A DNA stretch of 60,000 bases from Owenia fusiformis (taxonomy: Eukaryota; Annelida; Polychaeta; Sabellida; Oweniidae). The DNA is taken from positions 28,620,740 to 28,680,739 of the forward strand of contig CAIIXF020000009.1 in the NCBI GenBank assembly GCA_903813345.2. The letters are read 5' to 3'. The notes below the pieces were generated by a model. It did not search any database. It saw only the letters and a program-made list of their open reading frames with translations, and was not told the DNA's origin. Positions 11,956 to 24,110 of the stretch are shown here, piece by piece. Position 1 is the first letter of the stretch. Each line of letters opens with the position of its first letter. Both the position numbers and the translations under genes were made by a program.

Positions 11956-12592
11956 TCAGGTTTTACACAATATACTTATCCAATCAAATTTTTCACAAAA
12001 TTCCATAATCCTGATATGGTGTTGAAGATAGGAAAGTGCATCAACTCGGGCAGACTGCTCTTGCATATGTTGCAATATTGTCAAACTTGCCTGGTTCCAT
12101 TGTGGGATGGTGACACTGGTAAGGGCGTGGCGTTTAGCAGAGGGCTTGAGAATCAGGCTAGAGCTCCCCGCTGCTTCCTCTGAATAGTCCTCTTTGATGG
12201 AAAGAGCACTTGAGATGAAATCCACAATTTTAAGGTGCTCACCTTTCTTTTATGTTCCACCCAACTGGCTTGGGAACTTATTTCTAGTTGTTTCAACATT
12301 TGGTCGGCCGACAAACTTCCCTCATTCTCCTTATGAGGGACTTGATTTTCCTCCCCCAAGTGGCACCACCTGGTGATATTCCAGGGCCATCTCTGTCTGG
12401 TGTAATCCCGGGGCAATCTCTTTTAAGGGCTTAAAGTCCCTTTTCTAAGAGGTGGAATTGTCCTAGAGGCTTCAGTTTCATTGTTTGTAAATCTTGCAGT
12501 GTAATGAGTGCTCCGATAGAGTCAAATCCATTTGCTTCGAGTGTCCTCATAGTTTCAGATGTTAATATGTTACTAATTTGAAACTTCTCCAT
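11956..12592 (-). pseudogene. Gag-like protein of a DIRS/Ngaro-type retroelement, broken
   Basis: From the ATG at 12592 the reading frame gives an N-terminal block with LEANGFDSIGALITLQDLQ, a SAM-like helical module, ending at a stop near 12430. Further down, in shifted frames, are the segments VDFISSALSIKEDYSEEA and SVTIPQWNQASLTILQHM. They resemble the conserved PQW-containing region of gag-like ORFs in tyrosine-recombinase retroelements. At least two frame disruptions are visible, and no zinc knuckle. The DIRS-like pol remnant at 16.6-17.6 kb is on the same strand but upstream, which is the wrong order for a single element, so they are probably separate insertions. Confidence 0.5.
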
Positions 12593-12599
12593 GTTTTTT

Positions 12600-13689
12600 T
12601 TTTATTTTCTCTCTGTTAAACTTTGTTTAAATTAATATTGAGAGCATTAGTACATGTTTTGAAAGTTTCATCCAGGTCATCTCTTTCCTCATCAGATCCA
12701 GACCAATTATAGGGTATATGGATCATCTCTGAAATATAATATTGAATGTAATGACATCATTTTTTCTGGAGGGAGGAGAGTATATGTATTAGAACTTGAT
12801 ATTAACTAGATAATAACAGCAATGATAAGGTGAAGCAAATCCCACCAACAAACAGCCATAACTACCAAATAAAGTAAAAGCCTGTAAAATAGCTGCCTAT
12901 TAGCAAAACTCAAAGACAAATTTTTGAAGTTTGACATGTTTTTAAATATTCACATATAATATAAATCAAAAAATAATAACCACTCAAGACTGCACTGCTT
13001 TACCACTTATAGCATGGACTTTCAATTAGAGTTGAGCATGAGTAACACACGCCGCCATTTTCAAAATAATATTTTAAACTTTTTAGCCTTTAAAATATAT
13101 ATTATCCTACTAAATGTATAATAACATTAAAAAATAAATCTGATGAAGTGATGAAGAGGTGTAGATGTTGACGCATGGGGGGTTCTTAGAAGATGTGTTG
13201 GCATTGGCGATGCTGTCGGTATTGGGTTAATTTTATTGCAGAGAGGTTCATCAAGTTTTTTGGCAGGTCTATACTAGTTGGTTATTGGTCTGCAGATTTT
13301 TCATAGCTGAAAAAAAGATACAAGTAAAATTTCAAAAGATACAAGTAAAATTTCATGCATGAACTCAATATTTCAGATACAAAACTGTTATCAGTTACCA
13401 TAATTACTAACTACAGCAAATGATTTTTTCAAGGAAGTTCAACAATTTCACTTTGATTAAACACAAGAGAGTGCTATGCTACAATGTTCCTGCTTGCCTT
13501 TTAACTCAATCCGTCAGTTTGTCATGTTGGTACCAACCTTTACATTCTTTGATGGTTTGAACACCACTATAGCCAGAGCGGTCGACCTTTAAGCGCTACC
13601 TGCTGTACGCACTACTCTGCCCTTGTTGGTAAAGGGATGGTGAACAAACCCTCGGTGAATGTATTAGCAATTGTCAAATAAGTCATTGG
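12600..13689. other. No gene recognised
   Basis: An AT-rich stretch with no motif. A short direct repeat, AGATACAAGTAAAATTTCA, occurs twice around 13316-13355. The region may hold untranslated or flanking parts of the adjacent retroelements. Confidence 0.4.
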
Positions 13690-14750
13690 TTAATGTTGTC
13701 TCACCTGTGCCCATTTGTCATTTCTCCTCAGCCAGAGCCAGCGGGAGGCTTCCTCTGCTGCAGATCCAACTGCTCTGTTCGCTCTCTTGAGCCATGAGGG
13801 TGGGAGTCCTACATTCTTGAACATTCGGTTGAGAGATGTTGATGGAAATCCTCTACAACCTACTTCAACGGGATAGTAATGAACTTTCCACCCTTTGGCC
13901 TCTATCTCCTCAACCAGATCTTGGTATTTTGCACTTTTGAGTTGGTGTGCTACCTCAATGCGATCTTCCCAAGGTACTGTCAGTTCTATCATAACAGCAA
14001 TTCTTTTATCCTCTGAGAATAAAAGCATATCTGGTCTTTGGTTTGTTGTCGTGATACAGCTGGGAAATGTGAGTCTTTGGTGTAGATCTACTCTCAGCTC
14101 CCAGTCCTGAGCTTGTTGTAAGATGCAAAATCTTCCTCGAGAGGTGTGCCTGCTACTGCTAGGCAAAACCTTCCCTTTAGGATTTGCGTTAGCACCCACA
14201 AAATGTTTCTCTAAGGGCTGCAACATATCTGCCCTTGATCCTGGTGTTACAGTTGCATTCGTTTTGTTCATGATCCGTGATTGGTCCACCCAGTGAGAAA
14301 TCTTTTGAAGAACTTTGTCATGCCTCCATGTGTACCTTCCCTCTGCAAGTGCAACCTTGCACTAACTCAGGATGTGTTGGATGTTACTTCTCAGAGCTCC
14401 ACAGTGGATACATGATGCATTTTCATTAAGACCCCAGGTAGTGAGATTGGCAGGAGATGGTAAAAGATCAGATATTGCTCTTAATAAGAAGCTAATCTTG
14501 CCCTGCTCCATATCCCATATGTCTTTCCATGAGAGCTGTCGATCGAGTGTAGACTCCCAGTGGGTCCATGCACCTTGTTTGACTAATTGTGCTAACCTCA
14601 CCTGTCTACCCTCTTCCTCTGATTGCCTTATCTGCTGTACTACAAGCTTCCTTCTTGTCTCCATGTTGGCATCTTTCCACCTGGATGTGCCATAGTTTCC
14701 AAGGCCCATCCTGCCTTTGCAAACGACACCTACTATGTCCTACAATATGT
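13690..14750 (-). pseudogene. C-terminus of a non-LTR retrotransposon with endonuclease-like domain, one in-frame stop
   Basis: A single frame from about 14750 to 13690 is interrupted only by TAG at 14362-14364, between SNIQHILS and CKVALAEGRYTWRHD. In order: the end of an RT protein (GRMGLGNYGTSRW), KQGAWTHWES, ISFLLRAISDLLPSPANL, a zinc-binding block WGLNENASCIHCGALRSN, then RPDMLLFSEDKR, VMIELTVPWEDR and YPVEVGCRGFP, which look like a PD-(D/E)xK-type restriction-like endonuclease. The RT core is missing, so the copy is 5'-truncated, the usual outcome of target-primed reverse transcription. The clade (R2/NeSL/HERO-like) was not resolved. Confidence 0.75.
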
Positions 14751-14934
14751 AGCTTCATGTATTACATAGAGACATTTTAATTTGCAATATTATTTGAGAA
14801 GATTCAAAGAACATCTGCCATCATTAAGATGAATCTGTGGATGAATTGACAGATCCTATAAGAGTTGCTGTGATTGAATAAATACAATAAAATATCTTGA
14901 TGGGTGAAAAATCAACACGAAATTGGGCTCATCG

Positions 14935-15144
14935 AAAAAATGGAGGTGAAAAATCTGACAATTTTTACGCACATATTTATCAAGATACGGGCTAGATCCA
15001 CATGTGAGACCCCAGTAGACCCCTTCAGCTTAAACCACCTCTTAATCCTGCACCCAAGTAAATACTTCTACCGAATCTAAACTTGTTGAATACTTTTTTC
15101 TCCTTTTTTCTCTCAGAGTCTGTAATTTTCTTAGGCCCTGGCAT
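14935..15144 (-). pseudogene. Short transposon-type N-terminal fragment
   Basis: From an ATG at 15144 the frame begins MPGPKKITDSERKKEK, then continues in other frames with NKFRFGRSIYLGAG and RWFKLKGSTGVSHVDLARIL. The basic start followed by an RW-x2-LK-x3-GV-x3-D-x2-A block is a pattern I associate with uncharacterised transposon proteins in invertebrates. At least two frameshifts are needed, so it is decayed. Confidence 0.35.
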
Positions 15145-15394
15145 TTTCCTGGCAAAATCTTCTCCGCTAGAGGTGAGCAAAATATGCCATCTATTCTTAC
15201 AATTTTTGTAGAATATTTACACCATAATGACTGTCCCAACTTCAATGGCTGTTTTTTTTACGTAAGTAATTTTTTTCTATTGGCTTGATATTGGCACAAA
15301 AGAAGCTTTTGTTAGCAGTCAATTGACTGTGTTAATGACGTGTTTCCACAATTTTTTTTAATGTTTTTTGAACCCCAGTTCGCATTGTGAGGCT

Positions 15395-16176
15395 TTAATT
15401 GCCTAGAAATTTAATATTGTATAAAACCACAGCAATGAGCCATTGCTGACTAATTAAACCACAAAAGCTGAAAAGCCACAAGAGAATGAGAAGCAGTTTA
15501 ATCGGCAAACAACAAGGAACTACCCTACAGCCATGATCCTTACATATTATTATTGAAGCCACAGTCAATGTGCTATTCCACTCAAAATAACAAGCAGTTA
15601 ATATCACGTTTCTCTTATAGTTGTAATCAAAGATGATGGCACCCCTCACAGATCTCCAGTATTTCTTGTAGGCATTGTCATTAAAGTAGATCCCATCATC
15701 ACCCACCATGTCCAAACCATTCTTGATAGCACCTCTTGTTTTCCACAAATAGAATTTTTGCGTGATATTACACAGTTTTTTCAATCTGTTGTTGATCAGA
15801 TCTAAGTTTCTGTTGTATCCCTCTTCTTGTTGTTTTGTTTTCAACCTGCTGTAATGTGACGTTGAAACATTTCGGTAGAACAGTTTCCCTATCACCACTA
15901 TTTTAGTATTGCGTATCAATGGCAGCATAAACTCTTTCATCCCAACTATTAAGTCATCCCTTTCTTTATCTGTCATCAAACATTTCACACCAATCCCTGT
16001 GATCTGACAGAATATAAATCATAATTTTGTGGCTCATGAATCAAAGTTCCGAACTTCTTTATCTTCTTTAAGTTTCCTCCTGATATACTTTCATAGGCCA
16101 ATATGTGTTTAGGAAGATTCAACGAATGAGGAAATTTTTCACACGTCTCCTTCTGTAAGTCCACCAGGCATTCCAA
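15395..16176 (-). pseudogene. SGNH/GDSL-hydrolase-like protein of a mobile element, degenerate
   Basis: The region is split into two ORFs (16176-15985 and 15988-15395). The first has LPKHILAYESISGGNLKKIK and YDLYSVRSQG, corresponding to the strand before the usual GND block, which is lost at the frame break. The second has IVVIGKLFYRNVS, YNRNLDLINNRLKKL and then DGIYFNDNAYKKYWRSVRGA. In SGNH-type proteins this last block is D-x2-H-x2; here Tyr replaces the catalytic His. Together with the frameshift this suggests loss of activity. The C-terminal 40 residues are hydrophobic and unlike the family. Such domains occur in retroelement ORFs of invertebrates. Confidence 0.5.
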
Positions 16177-16595
16177 TCGACTTATCAGGCTACGCCCTAC
16201 TTAAAGGACTCTTGTAGGGTACATTCTATCTTAGTCTACTGCTACTGTAATGAAATAGACACAATTTTAGGCGCTTGCTCTAAAATGTTGTTTACGGGTT
16301 AAACTAATCAACTAACTACCATGCACTTGAATTGCACATGAATTCATTGAAGCACCCAAGAATTCCCCTACTTAACGATGCTTTGAAATTTTTTCTCATA
16401 AATTCCACAAATCGGATTGTTGCGGGTTCAAAGCTATCTTGTGAGTTTTGTTAGGCTTCGAATGTTTGAAAGAGTCGAGTATGACATGATATGAATTTTG
16501 AGATCTAGAAACATTCATGGATATTGCATGTTTTGATTTATAAGCCCATGTGATCTCACTTACCCACAAAAGACCCAAAGAATGCAGTAGTGAAC

Positions 16596-17645
16596 TTAGC
16601 ATTGAAGAGCTTTAGGTGAAAGTCTGACAATCCCATTGTAGAGTTGATGCTTATTAGCTTTCGTAAAATTGATAATGAAAAACGGAAGGCGAGAATAGCA
16701 AGATGGGTTAAGCTTTCCTAAACCAGTTAATGTTTGCCTTACCAAATAAGTATTGGTTGGGTCCATATAACCACCTAACTTAAAATGGTAGCTCAAAGCT
16801 GAGATAAAAGTTCTTATAGAAGATGGTTTATATGATTTAGCTAAATATTGGCAAAATAGAGCAATTGCAGTTGGATCACATGCTTCCAAATGAAACCCTG
16901 TATCATATTGAAAAGTCTTCCATAACTCCAACACCCTCGCGTAAGTTTGCCTACTACTAGGGGCCAAAGCTGCTTCAATATTTCTGTTTAGCTCTGAAGC
17001 CAGTTGCTGAGTTTCAAACTCTTAGGCAGGACCATGGGAGTACTCTCTGCCTCTGGTGCCGCCTTTCTGAATCCCTGTAAATTGAATCAAGAAAGGTGAT
17101 CCGCTGCAATGTTCAACTTTACTGGAATGTGCTCACAAAGAAAAGAAATGTTATTTTCTATTGCACATAGAGTGAGCTTTCTTAAAAGAACCATTATATC
17201 CTTGTCCTTTGATGAAGATTTGTTAATAACGTAAGAAATAGCCTCATTGTCACAGAAAATAATAATGTTTTTTTTTCATTTGATCAGACCAAAGGTGAAA
17301 AGTAACTACTATGGGGAAGAGTTCGAGCGATGCTATGTTTAAATTGAGTTCTTGTTCATCCCGGCCCAGGAGCCATTGAACCATTGGTTGTTAAATATGG
17401 CCCCGAATCCCAAAGCCCCTGATGCATCTGATGCATAGAGATATCCCATCATCTTGTTCCCATGAGTTATGAAAAAAACCTTTGCCATTAAAGCTGTCAA
17501 GAAAGACCTTCCATGTCAATAAGTCCGCTCTATAAGTTCAATAAGTTCCTTATTCAAACTTATTTTAAACTGTGACCGAGCAACCCCAATTGTCAAGTTG
17601 ATAAGACGACGCAGAAAAGCTCTACCTTAATTCACTTCAGAATCA
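16596..17645 (-). pseudogene. DIRS/Ngaro-like retroelement: RT end, RNase H and tyrosine recombinase N-domain
   Basis: Minus-strand reading gives GRAFLRRLINLTIGVARSQF (RT tail, near 17620), a stretch with LYASDASGALGFGA (near 17430; the Asp fits RNase H), then IIIFCDNEAISYVINKSSSK and CEHIPVKLNIAADHLS (RNase H core and end; frameshift near 17275). After a gap comes the ORF 16967-16596: MAPSSRQTYARVLELWKTF, ALFCQYLAKSY and IRTFISALSYHFKLGGY, the SAM-like N-terminal domain of tyrosine recombinases. The catalytic C-domain (R-H-R-Y) is not seen. The order RT-RH-YR is diagnostic of DIRS-group elements. Confidence 0.8.
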
Positions 17646-17899
17646 ATGAGACTTGCAAATCAAATCATACATGGCTACTTTTTGAAGCTTAATTACTTTT
17701 TTAATACCACTGCTATTTCACTGTTATTTTATACAATTCATCCATAGGGTATTGTCTTCTATTTACTTCAGTTTGTGCTCAAAATGACCACCCTTTGCCT
17801 GCACACAGAGAGACGGATAATTTGGACAATTGTTCCATTTTTCATTATACATTGTTGTTCCAGCAGTTGCTGGGCATTCATGATGCTGGTAGTTGTTAT

Positions 17900-18873
17900 T
17901 GCGGACTGGTTGCTGCAATTTTTCTACATTTTCCAACTAATTGCCTCACTTCTATAACTTGAAGACATCGATTCACTGCTATGTTCATTGGATGTACAAA
18001 ACAACCAAGGCTGACATTGATAGTTTCCCCTTCTAAAAGTTCCATGGGTCTAACGATATTTCATGCATTATCACTGATACCAGCCAGGTCTACCAGACCC
18101 CAGTCATTTATGATTTGATGGATTCCCTGTGACAAATTTTCAGCAGATTGACTCCTTAGATTCCAAAGCGTCCTGAACCTTTTCCACCAATGTACTGTAT
18201 ATGTTACAAAGCTTTTGGTGGGTATTGACTGCCATGCATCAGTGGTAAATGCATGGCACATAAATACATTTTGTTTGACCTCATGGTGCATGTCATTATA
18301 CATATGGAATAAGTATGTATTTGTATTACATTGTTTTTGATGATGGCTCTAGGCTCTACATTTTTTACCGAATAACAAAATCCCGAACAATCAATATGAG
18401 AAAGTGACTTACCATTGATGGCTAGGAACTCAGCCACCAAGTGTGAAATTTCCTGGTCCCTTGGGCATATGAGCACCACATATTATCAATATAAGTACAG
18501 TGTACCGTACTCAATTTTGGAGCTATAAGTTTATGTCATCTACAGTAAGACAGCATTTGATTTGTTTGGCCTGAAATTTGTATTGCTTTCTGGATAAGAG
18601 TCCTAATAATTTTCTTGTCAAGTTTATGGAAATCTATACGATTTTAAATGGTGCACAAAGGAGCCATTACATGACTAATTTGTTCTGAACTGTCTGCCAG
18701 TGTTTGTCATTCTTGTTTGCAGCTTTGCTAGCTAGCTTTTTGATCTGTTGATTTACTTTCTGATCTTTTAAATTTTCACATTTTGGTAGTGGGACTTTGT
18801 CAACCATTTTATCATGTTTCTTCTGCCCAATATTTTTTTTTGATGAAGTATGAACACTTTGAAAATGTTTCAT
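17900..18873 (-). pseudogene. hAT (ZBED-like) transposase fragments
   Basis: Pieces in transposase order on the minus strand: the tail of a BED-type finger region (MKHFQSVHTSSKKN, 18873), LVAEFLAINGKSLSHIDCSG (18450), then FTTDAWQSIPTKSFVTYTVH and SAENLSQGIHQIINDWGL (18303-18061), and after a stop LGCFVHPMNIAVNRCL (to about 17930). The TTDAW block normally carries the first catalytic Asp of hAT enzymes. Stops and frame changes separate the pieces, and the C-terminal dimerisation region is missing. No TIRs were found around it. Confidence 0.75.
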
Positions 18874-19150
18874 ATGTCATTCATTTTACATTATCATGTT
18901 TTGATTCTATTCCATATTGTACATCTATAACAGACTGACATACTCTGAGAATTTGAACAAGATATCTTGACTTAATCTTGAGATATTATGACGCAAAGAC
19001 TGTTATTATAGTAGAAATTCACGATTTAGGGAAAATTGCCTTAAAAGTCAAATATAAGTTATAATGTTAATAATGTGGCTATTTTTGCCCTGAAAACCAC
19101 ATTAATTGATATTCTTTAGCATATCCATATTTGATTATAGACATTTTATG

Positions 19151-20175
19151 TTAAAAATGTCCCCCAGCTTGGTAAGCTGGATCATTTCTTTGCCTTTGGT
19201 GTACTAATGCGTGACGCCTCCTTGCGTCCAATCCTTGTCTGGCAAAATATTCCCGTTTAATTCGTTTTCCACCTATATCAGAAAGACCAGTTGTAGTGTA
19301 ATACCTTGGATCATATCCTAGGTATTGAAATACACCAAGTCTTCCAGTATCTCCATTATTATAGGAGATTGTTGCATCATACACAGCAAGCTCCAGTCTC
19401 TGGCGGCCTACGAATGATGTTTTAGGGCACCGCTCCCAAATCATATTATGGAACGATTCATTTGTATTTTGGGTTCCTCCATGTAGACATTTGTCTAATA
19501 ACCGATCACTGAGAACTGCTCAAAAATGGGTTTAATTTCTTCACAAACAAATTTTGGCAGCTGTTTTTTTTTTTTTTTTGATGCATCGCCTCCATCGATC
19601 TTTGTTTGGCACCAATTACCGCAATGTTCATGTTAACCTTCAAGATGGTAATAAATGGCCCAAATGCCTGATCGCATTGCCTCTTTGTCACCCTTATTAT
19701 TTCTTATAGCAGTGCCATAGTGTCCCTGTATTCTTTTTTGAGCTTTGCTTGTCAGTTGTCCGGCTCCACCTATACCGGAATACTTGCGACCATTTTCTTC
19801 AGTATATGGTTTTCCCTTGCAGGCGGCTTCTTTTTCCATTAGACGCTTTCCCATCCTTTTCTGGATGTGGTCAGCACACTCCAATTTAGTGATGGCTTTG
19901 TCATATATTGGTGGCTGGTGATTTGCAACAGATGCATAGCTTTTGCTATCTCCATCACCAAGGTAGCCTGTGACATTTTTACATTTTGCCTTATCACACC
20001 CAACCCATTCATGAAGCCCCGTTGCTAGGGAACATATACTGCAGCATTCCTCTTTGTTGTTAATTGTAGAAACAGGTTAAATAGAAATCGCCTCATCATC
20101 TTCAGAAAACACTTCGGAATCGTCGTCAGATTCTGATTCATCCACATTAATGACAACTGAATTAATTCTTTCCTC
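19151..20175 (-). pseudogene. Mutator-like transposase C-terminal part, broken
   Basis: Minus-strand order: an acidic stretch VDESESDDDSEVFSEDDEA with a stop soon after (about 20080), a Cys-rich block EECCSICSLATGLHEWVG, YLGDGDSKSYASVA (GDGDS, a likely catalytic Asp), LECADHIQKRMGKRLMEKEA, GIGGAGQLTSKAQKRIQGHY, MRSGIWAIYYHLEG, then after a frame break MIWERCPKTSFVGRQRLELA to the end at 19151. This matches my memory of the animal Mutator-like transposase domain. The poly-T run at 19566-19580 coincides with one break. The Cys-rich/acidic portion is also present in the tandem array at 21.9-23.2 kb. Confidence 0.7.
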
Positions 20176-20755
20176 TATCAGTCCACCTCTGCCAATATAT
20201 CATTTCTTTTTTAATGACGTGATCACACGAGCTTTGCGAGCTCAGGAACATTTTTGCTTGGATTCTTCATTTTTTGGTTGTGTATTTGGTAATTTCACTA
20301 ATTGTTGAAAACAAATCATGTAAAGAATGATGAGGATATAATTGTTGTTAAATATGGCATGTGTGTGTGAGTGGCTGGCTGCCTCCCTCTGGAAAGATCA
20401 ACCCATTCAGGTCCTTAACCAGCAAGGTTGTTTTTGGTAATTTTTGCCCAGTAAAGGACAAAAACAATTGAAAGATGCTCAGAATGATTTTGAGGACTGA
20501 AACAAGTACCAGAGGAGGTACCATTTCCCCGGGACCATTTGAAGGTGTTTCATTTTATTTCTGTGCTCTCTCACTATATGCAGGGGTTTCATTAGGAGCA
20601 GGCAACATGTGATTTTCACCCGTTGTTTTCTCAAAATCGCCTGTTGTTTTTAGGGACGTTTGAACTTCATGTTTACACATGTATATCATTTTCTGGTAAC
20701 CTTTACATCTGTTTGAAGTCCAATAACGCTAGGAGTAAAAGCTATTGAAATGGTA
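19975..20755. repeat. Copy 1 of a segmental duplication (also 22,925-24,430)
   Basis: Blocks shared in direct orientation with 22,925-24,430 include the acidic/Cys-rich exon region, GGTTGTGTATTTGGTAATTT, the GTGTGTGTGAGTGGCTG stretch, CTATATGCAGGGGTTTCATT, and TTTGAAGTCCAATAAC followed by CTAGGAGTAAAAGCTATTG. Copy 2 is longer because of internal tandem expansion. The segment between the copies contains a Gypsy fragment and the 334-364-bp array. Confidence 0.7.
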
Positions 20756-20814
20756 CCATCACGTTGACGTTGTTGGCATTGCTGTTGTTGACGCTGTTGG
20801 GTCGGAATATGACT

Positions 20815-21600
20815 TCTCCATTAAGTTTATCGATCCAATTTCAACCTATTAAGGCAGGTGGTAGATGGTCATCTTTGGTAATCACTAAGGGTAGCTTGGT
20901 ATATTTACAATGATGTGAAGTACTTACAGGCAGTTTTATAACCCCGAGTATCGCGAGTTTTGAACCAGAATAGTAATGTGCCTAGTTTAATATCTGTCGG
21001 CAGAAGTGGGAATCTGGACATGTTTGTGGTATAGATATTCTGACATGACACTTACACTGGCACTTGTATCAATGTCCATACTGATAGATTGACCATCAAT
21101 AACAACTTTAGTGGAGTATGGGTGCGATTTTTTAGATTCTTTAAATTTTTGTGTTCTTATTATGCCTATCACTATTGAATAATCCCTTTGAGTTGTACAC
21201 CTTGTTGATTCCTGTTTGTGGATGGAATTGGGTCGACTGATATAGCTGTTTTTTGCATCCTGAAAAGTGGTTTCCAGTTTGCAGTCAACCAGTAATTTAT
21301 TTTGAACATCCTTGTCAGATAATCCGCAAACAAGTTTATCTCTGAGAGCCTGATCAAGAAATACTACGAAGTTGCACTGAGCCGATAGTGTTTTAAACTT
21401 ACAGTGTATGATTCAATGTTCTCATTAGAAGCTTGTTGATGCTTGTAAAATTTAAATCTTTCTGCTATCACATTTTGAGAAGGTTTGTAATGTGATTTCA
21501 ATACTTCCACAAGTTCCTCAAATGTTGAATCCGCTGGTTTATCAGTAGAGAGCAAGTCCTCAATCTTTTTACCACGTTTCTACTTGCCAATATGTTCCAT
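20815..21600 (-). pseudogene. Gypsy-type gag-protease fragment
   Basis: Minus-strand order: gag tail FEELVEVLKSHYKPSQNVIA and NENIESYTVSLKHYRLSA (21520-21364), then in another frame QALRDKLVCGLSDKDVQNKL, then VVIDGQSISMDIDTSASVSV (about 21100), which is the retropepsin flap and active-site strand. The catalytic triad reads DTSA rather than the usual DTGA. Later the frame gives LPPALIG followed by a stop and NWIDKL, corresponding to the post-protease LLGRDWL-type block. Several stops and frame changes show decay. No RT or integrase follows on this side. Confidence 0.65.
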
Positions 21601-21889
21601 GACCTCTGGCAACCTAGGTTTCCTACTTGAATTAATTCAAAGAGGACAGTGAAGGTAGTATTCCGAGGTAATAAAATATAAATCTGAAAAAATTTGTTGA
21701 ATTGCAAAAATTGCTAAAAGTAGGGGTCATTGTAGCGGTCACTCCGTCAATATTAAATTAACATTTTCTTCATATGAAATGAAAGACGAATATCCACTCT
21801 AAATGTATATGCATTTTGCCTTGATTCTTCTTTTTTTCACTTTGATGGTTATATACAACCTTTAATGTCAAACACATATAATGGTACCA

Positions 21890-23200
21890 AAGTTGGCATT
21901 TTGCCCAACCCATTCATCATGAAGTCCTTTTGCTAGGGAACATATACCGCAGCATTCCTCTTCGTTGTTAATTGTAGAAACAGGTTGAATAAAAATTGCC
22001 TCATCATGCTAAGAAAACACTTTGGAATCGTCGTCAGACTCTGATTCTGATTCATTCACATTATGACATTAGTTCATCTCTGCCAATATATCATTTCTTC
22101 TTTACTGACGTTATCACACGAGCTATCACACGGAACATTTTGCCTGGATTTCTATTTTTTTCACTTTGATAGTTACATCCAACCTTTAATGTCAAACACC
22201 AATGATGGTACCAACATTGACATTTTGCCTTATCACACCCAACCCATTCACCATGATGTTTGTGCTAGGGAACAAATACCGCAGCATTTTTCTTTGTTAA
22301 TTGTAGAAACAGATCGAATAAAAATGGCCTCGTCATCCTCAGGGAAACACTTCGGAATCGTCTTCAGATTCTGATTCATCCACATTACGACAACCGAGTT
22401 AATTCTTTCCTTCTCTTAGTTCATCTCTGCCAATATATCATTTTTTCTTTACTGACGTGATCACACGAGCTTTGTCAGCTCCGGAACATTTTGCCTGGAT
22501 TCTATATCTTTTCACTTCGATAGTTATATACAACCTTTAATGTCAAACACCTATAATGGTACCAAAGTTGGCATTTTGCCCAACCCATTCATCATGAAGT
22601 CCCTTTGCTAGGTAACATATACCGCAGCTTCCTCTTCTTTGTTAATTGTAGAAGCAGGTTGAATAAAATCGCCTCATCATGCTAAGAAAACACTTCAAAA
22701 TCGTCGTCAGATTCAGACTCTGATTCTGATTCATCCACATTATGACAACTGAGTTATTCTTTCCTGTATTAGTCCATCTCTAACAGTATATCATTTCTTC
22801 TTTAATGACGTGATCACACAAGCTTTGCCAGCTCCGGAACATTTTGCCTGGATTCTATATTTTTTTCTCTTCGATAGTTATATACAACCTTTAATGTCAA
22901 ACACCTAAAATGGTACTAAAGTTGGCATTTTGCCTTATCACACCCAACCCATTCATCATGAAGTCCTATTGCTAGGGAACATATGCCGCAGCATTCCTCT
23001 TCGTTGTTAATTGTAGAAATCGTCTCATCATCCTCAGAAAACGCTTCGGAATCGTCATCAGATTCTGATTCATCCACATTAATGCTGAGTTAATTCTTTC
23101 CTGTATTAGTCCATCTCTGCCAATATATCATTTCTTCTTTAATGACGTGATCACACAAGCTTTGTCAGCTCCGGAACATTTTGCTTGGATTCTTCATTTT
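21890..23200. repeat. Tandem array, four units of about 334-364 bp
   Basis: The anchor CAACCCATTC recurs at 21906, 22240, 22581 and 22945 (spacings 334, 341 and 364 bp), with TGTCAAACACCTATAATGGT, AGCTCCGGAACATTTTGCC and GATTCTGATTCATCCACATT shared between units. The unit corresponds to the acidic plus Cys-rich part of the Mutator-like gene at 20.0-20.2 kb, so a piece of that gene was amplified in tandem. Minus-strand frames through the units carry stops. Confidence 0.8.
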
Positions 23201-23550
23201 TTGGTTGTGTATTTGGTAATTTCACTAATTGTTGAAAACAAATCATGTAAAGAATGATGAGAATATAATTGTTAAATATGGCATGTGTGTGTGAGTGGCT
23301 GTCTGCCTCCCTCTGGAAAGATCAAGCCATTCAGGTCCTTAACCAGGGGTGTTTTTTTGGTAATTAATACCCAGTAATGGCCAAAAACACTTGAAAAATG
23401 CTCAGAATGATTTTGTGGACTGAAACAAGTGACAGAGGAGGTACCATTTCCCTGGGACCATTTCAAGGTGTTACACTTTTATCTCTGGGCACTCTCACCT
23501 ATATGCAGGGGTTTCATTAGCAGCAGGCAACAGGTGATTATTTAGCCTGT

Positions 23551-24110
23551 TGTGAGAAATTCTAGGGAACCCCTCATATGTCATGTTTTTCTGAGTGTTC
23601 ATGTTGAATGCAATAAACAAAATGTAAATTTCTGGTTTAATTCTTACTAATTTAAAATGTGAAAGGCAGGTGTAAGATGAAAATGCTGCCCTTGTGTGGC
23701 CAGGGTGTGTGGCTCTCTTAGTCACAATTTGGCTTATGATTTATATATGTTGGAAAGATAGGTTGACCTGTTGTTTTCTCAAAACCGCCTGTTGTTTTGA
23801 GGGACTTTTCAACTTTTCCATATGAATTTTATGATTTCCATTAATTTTGCCCGTTGTTTTCATTTATTTAGCCTGTTGTGAGAAAATCTAGGGAACCCCT
23901 CATATGTCATCTTTTTCTGGATGTTTATATTGAATGCAAAAAAAATAAAATGTAAATTTCTGTTTTAATCGTTAGTAATTTAAAATGTGAAAGCCAGACA
24001 TAAGATGATCTGCCCATGTGTGGCCAGGGTGTGTGACTCTCTTAGTCACAAGTTGGCTTATGATTTATATATGTTGGAAAGATAGGTTGATTTTGATTCA
24101 TGGTTGGTTG
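23551..24110. repeat. Tandem duplication, about 320 bp
   Basis: 23551-23768 and 23871-24090 are near-identical over CTAGGGAACCCCTCATATGT, TGGCCAGGGTGTGTG, TCTCTTAGTCACAA and GGCTTATGATTTATATATGT. The spacing is about 320 bp. It belongs to the expanded second copy of the segmental duplication. Confidence 0.75.

Noticed and set aside
14372-14780. Plus-strand ORFs opposite the LINE C-terminus
   Set aside because: Antisense shadows of the recognisable minus-strand LINE frame.
17775-17957. 60-codon plus-strand hydrophobic ORF
   Set aside because: Antisense to the decayed end of the hAT transposase fragment; composition only reflects T-rich sequence.
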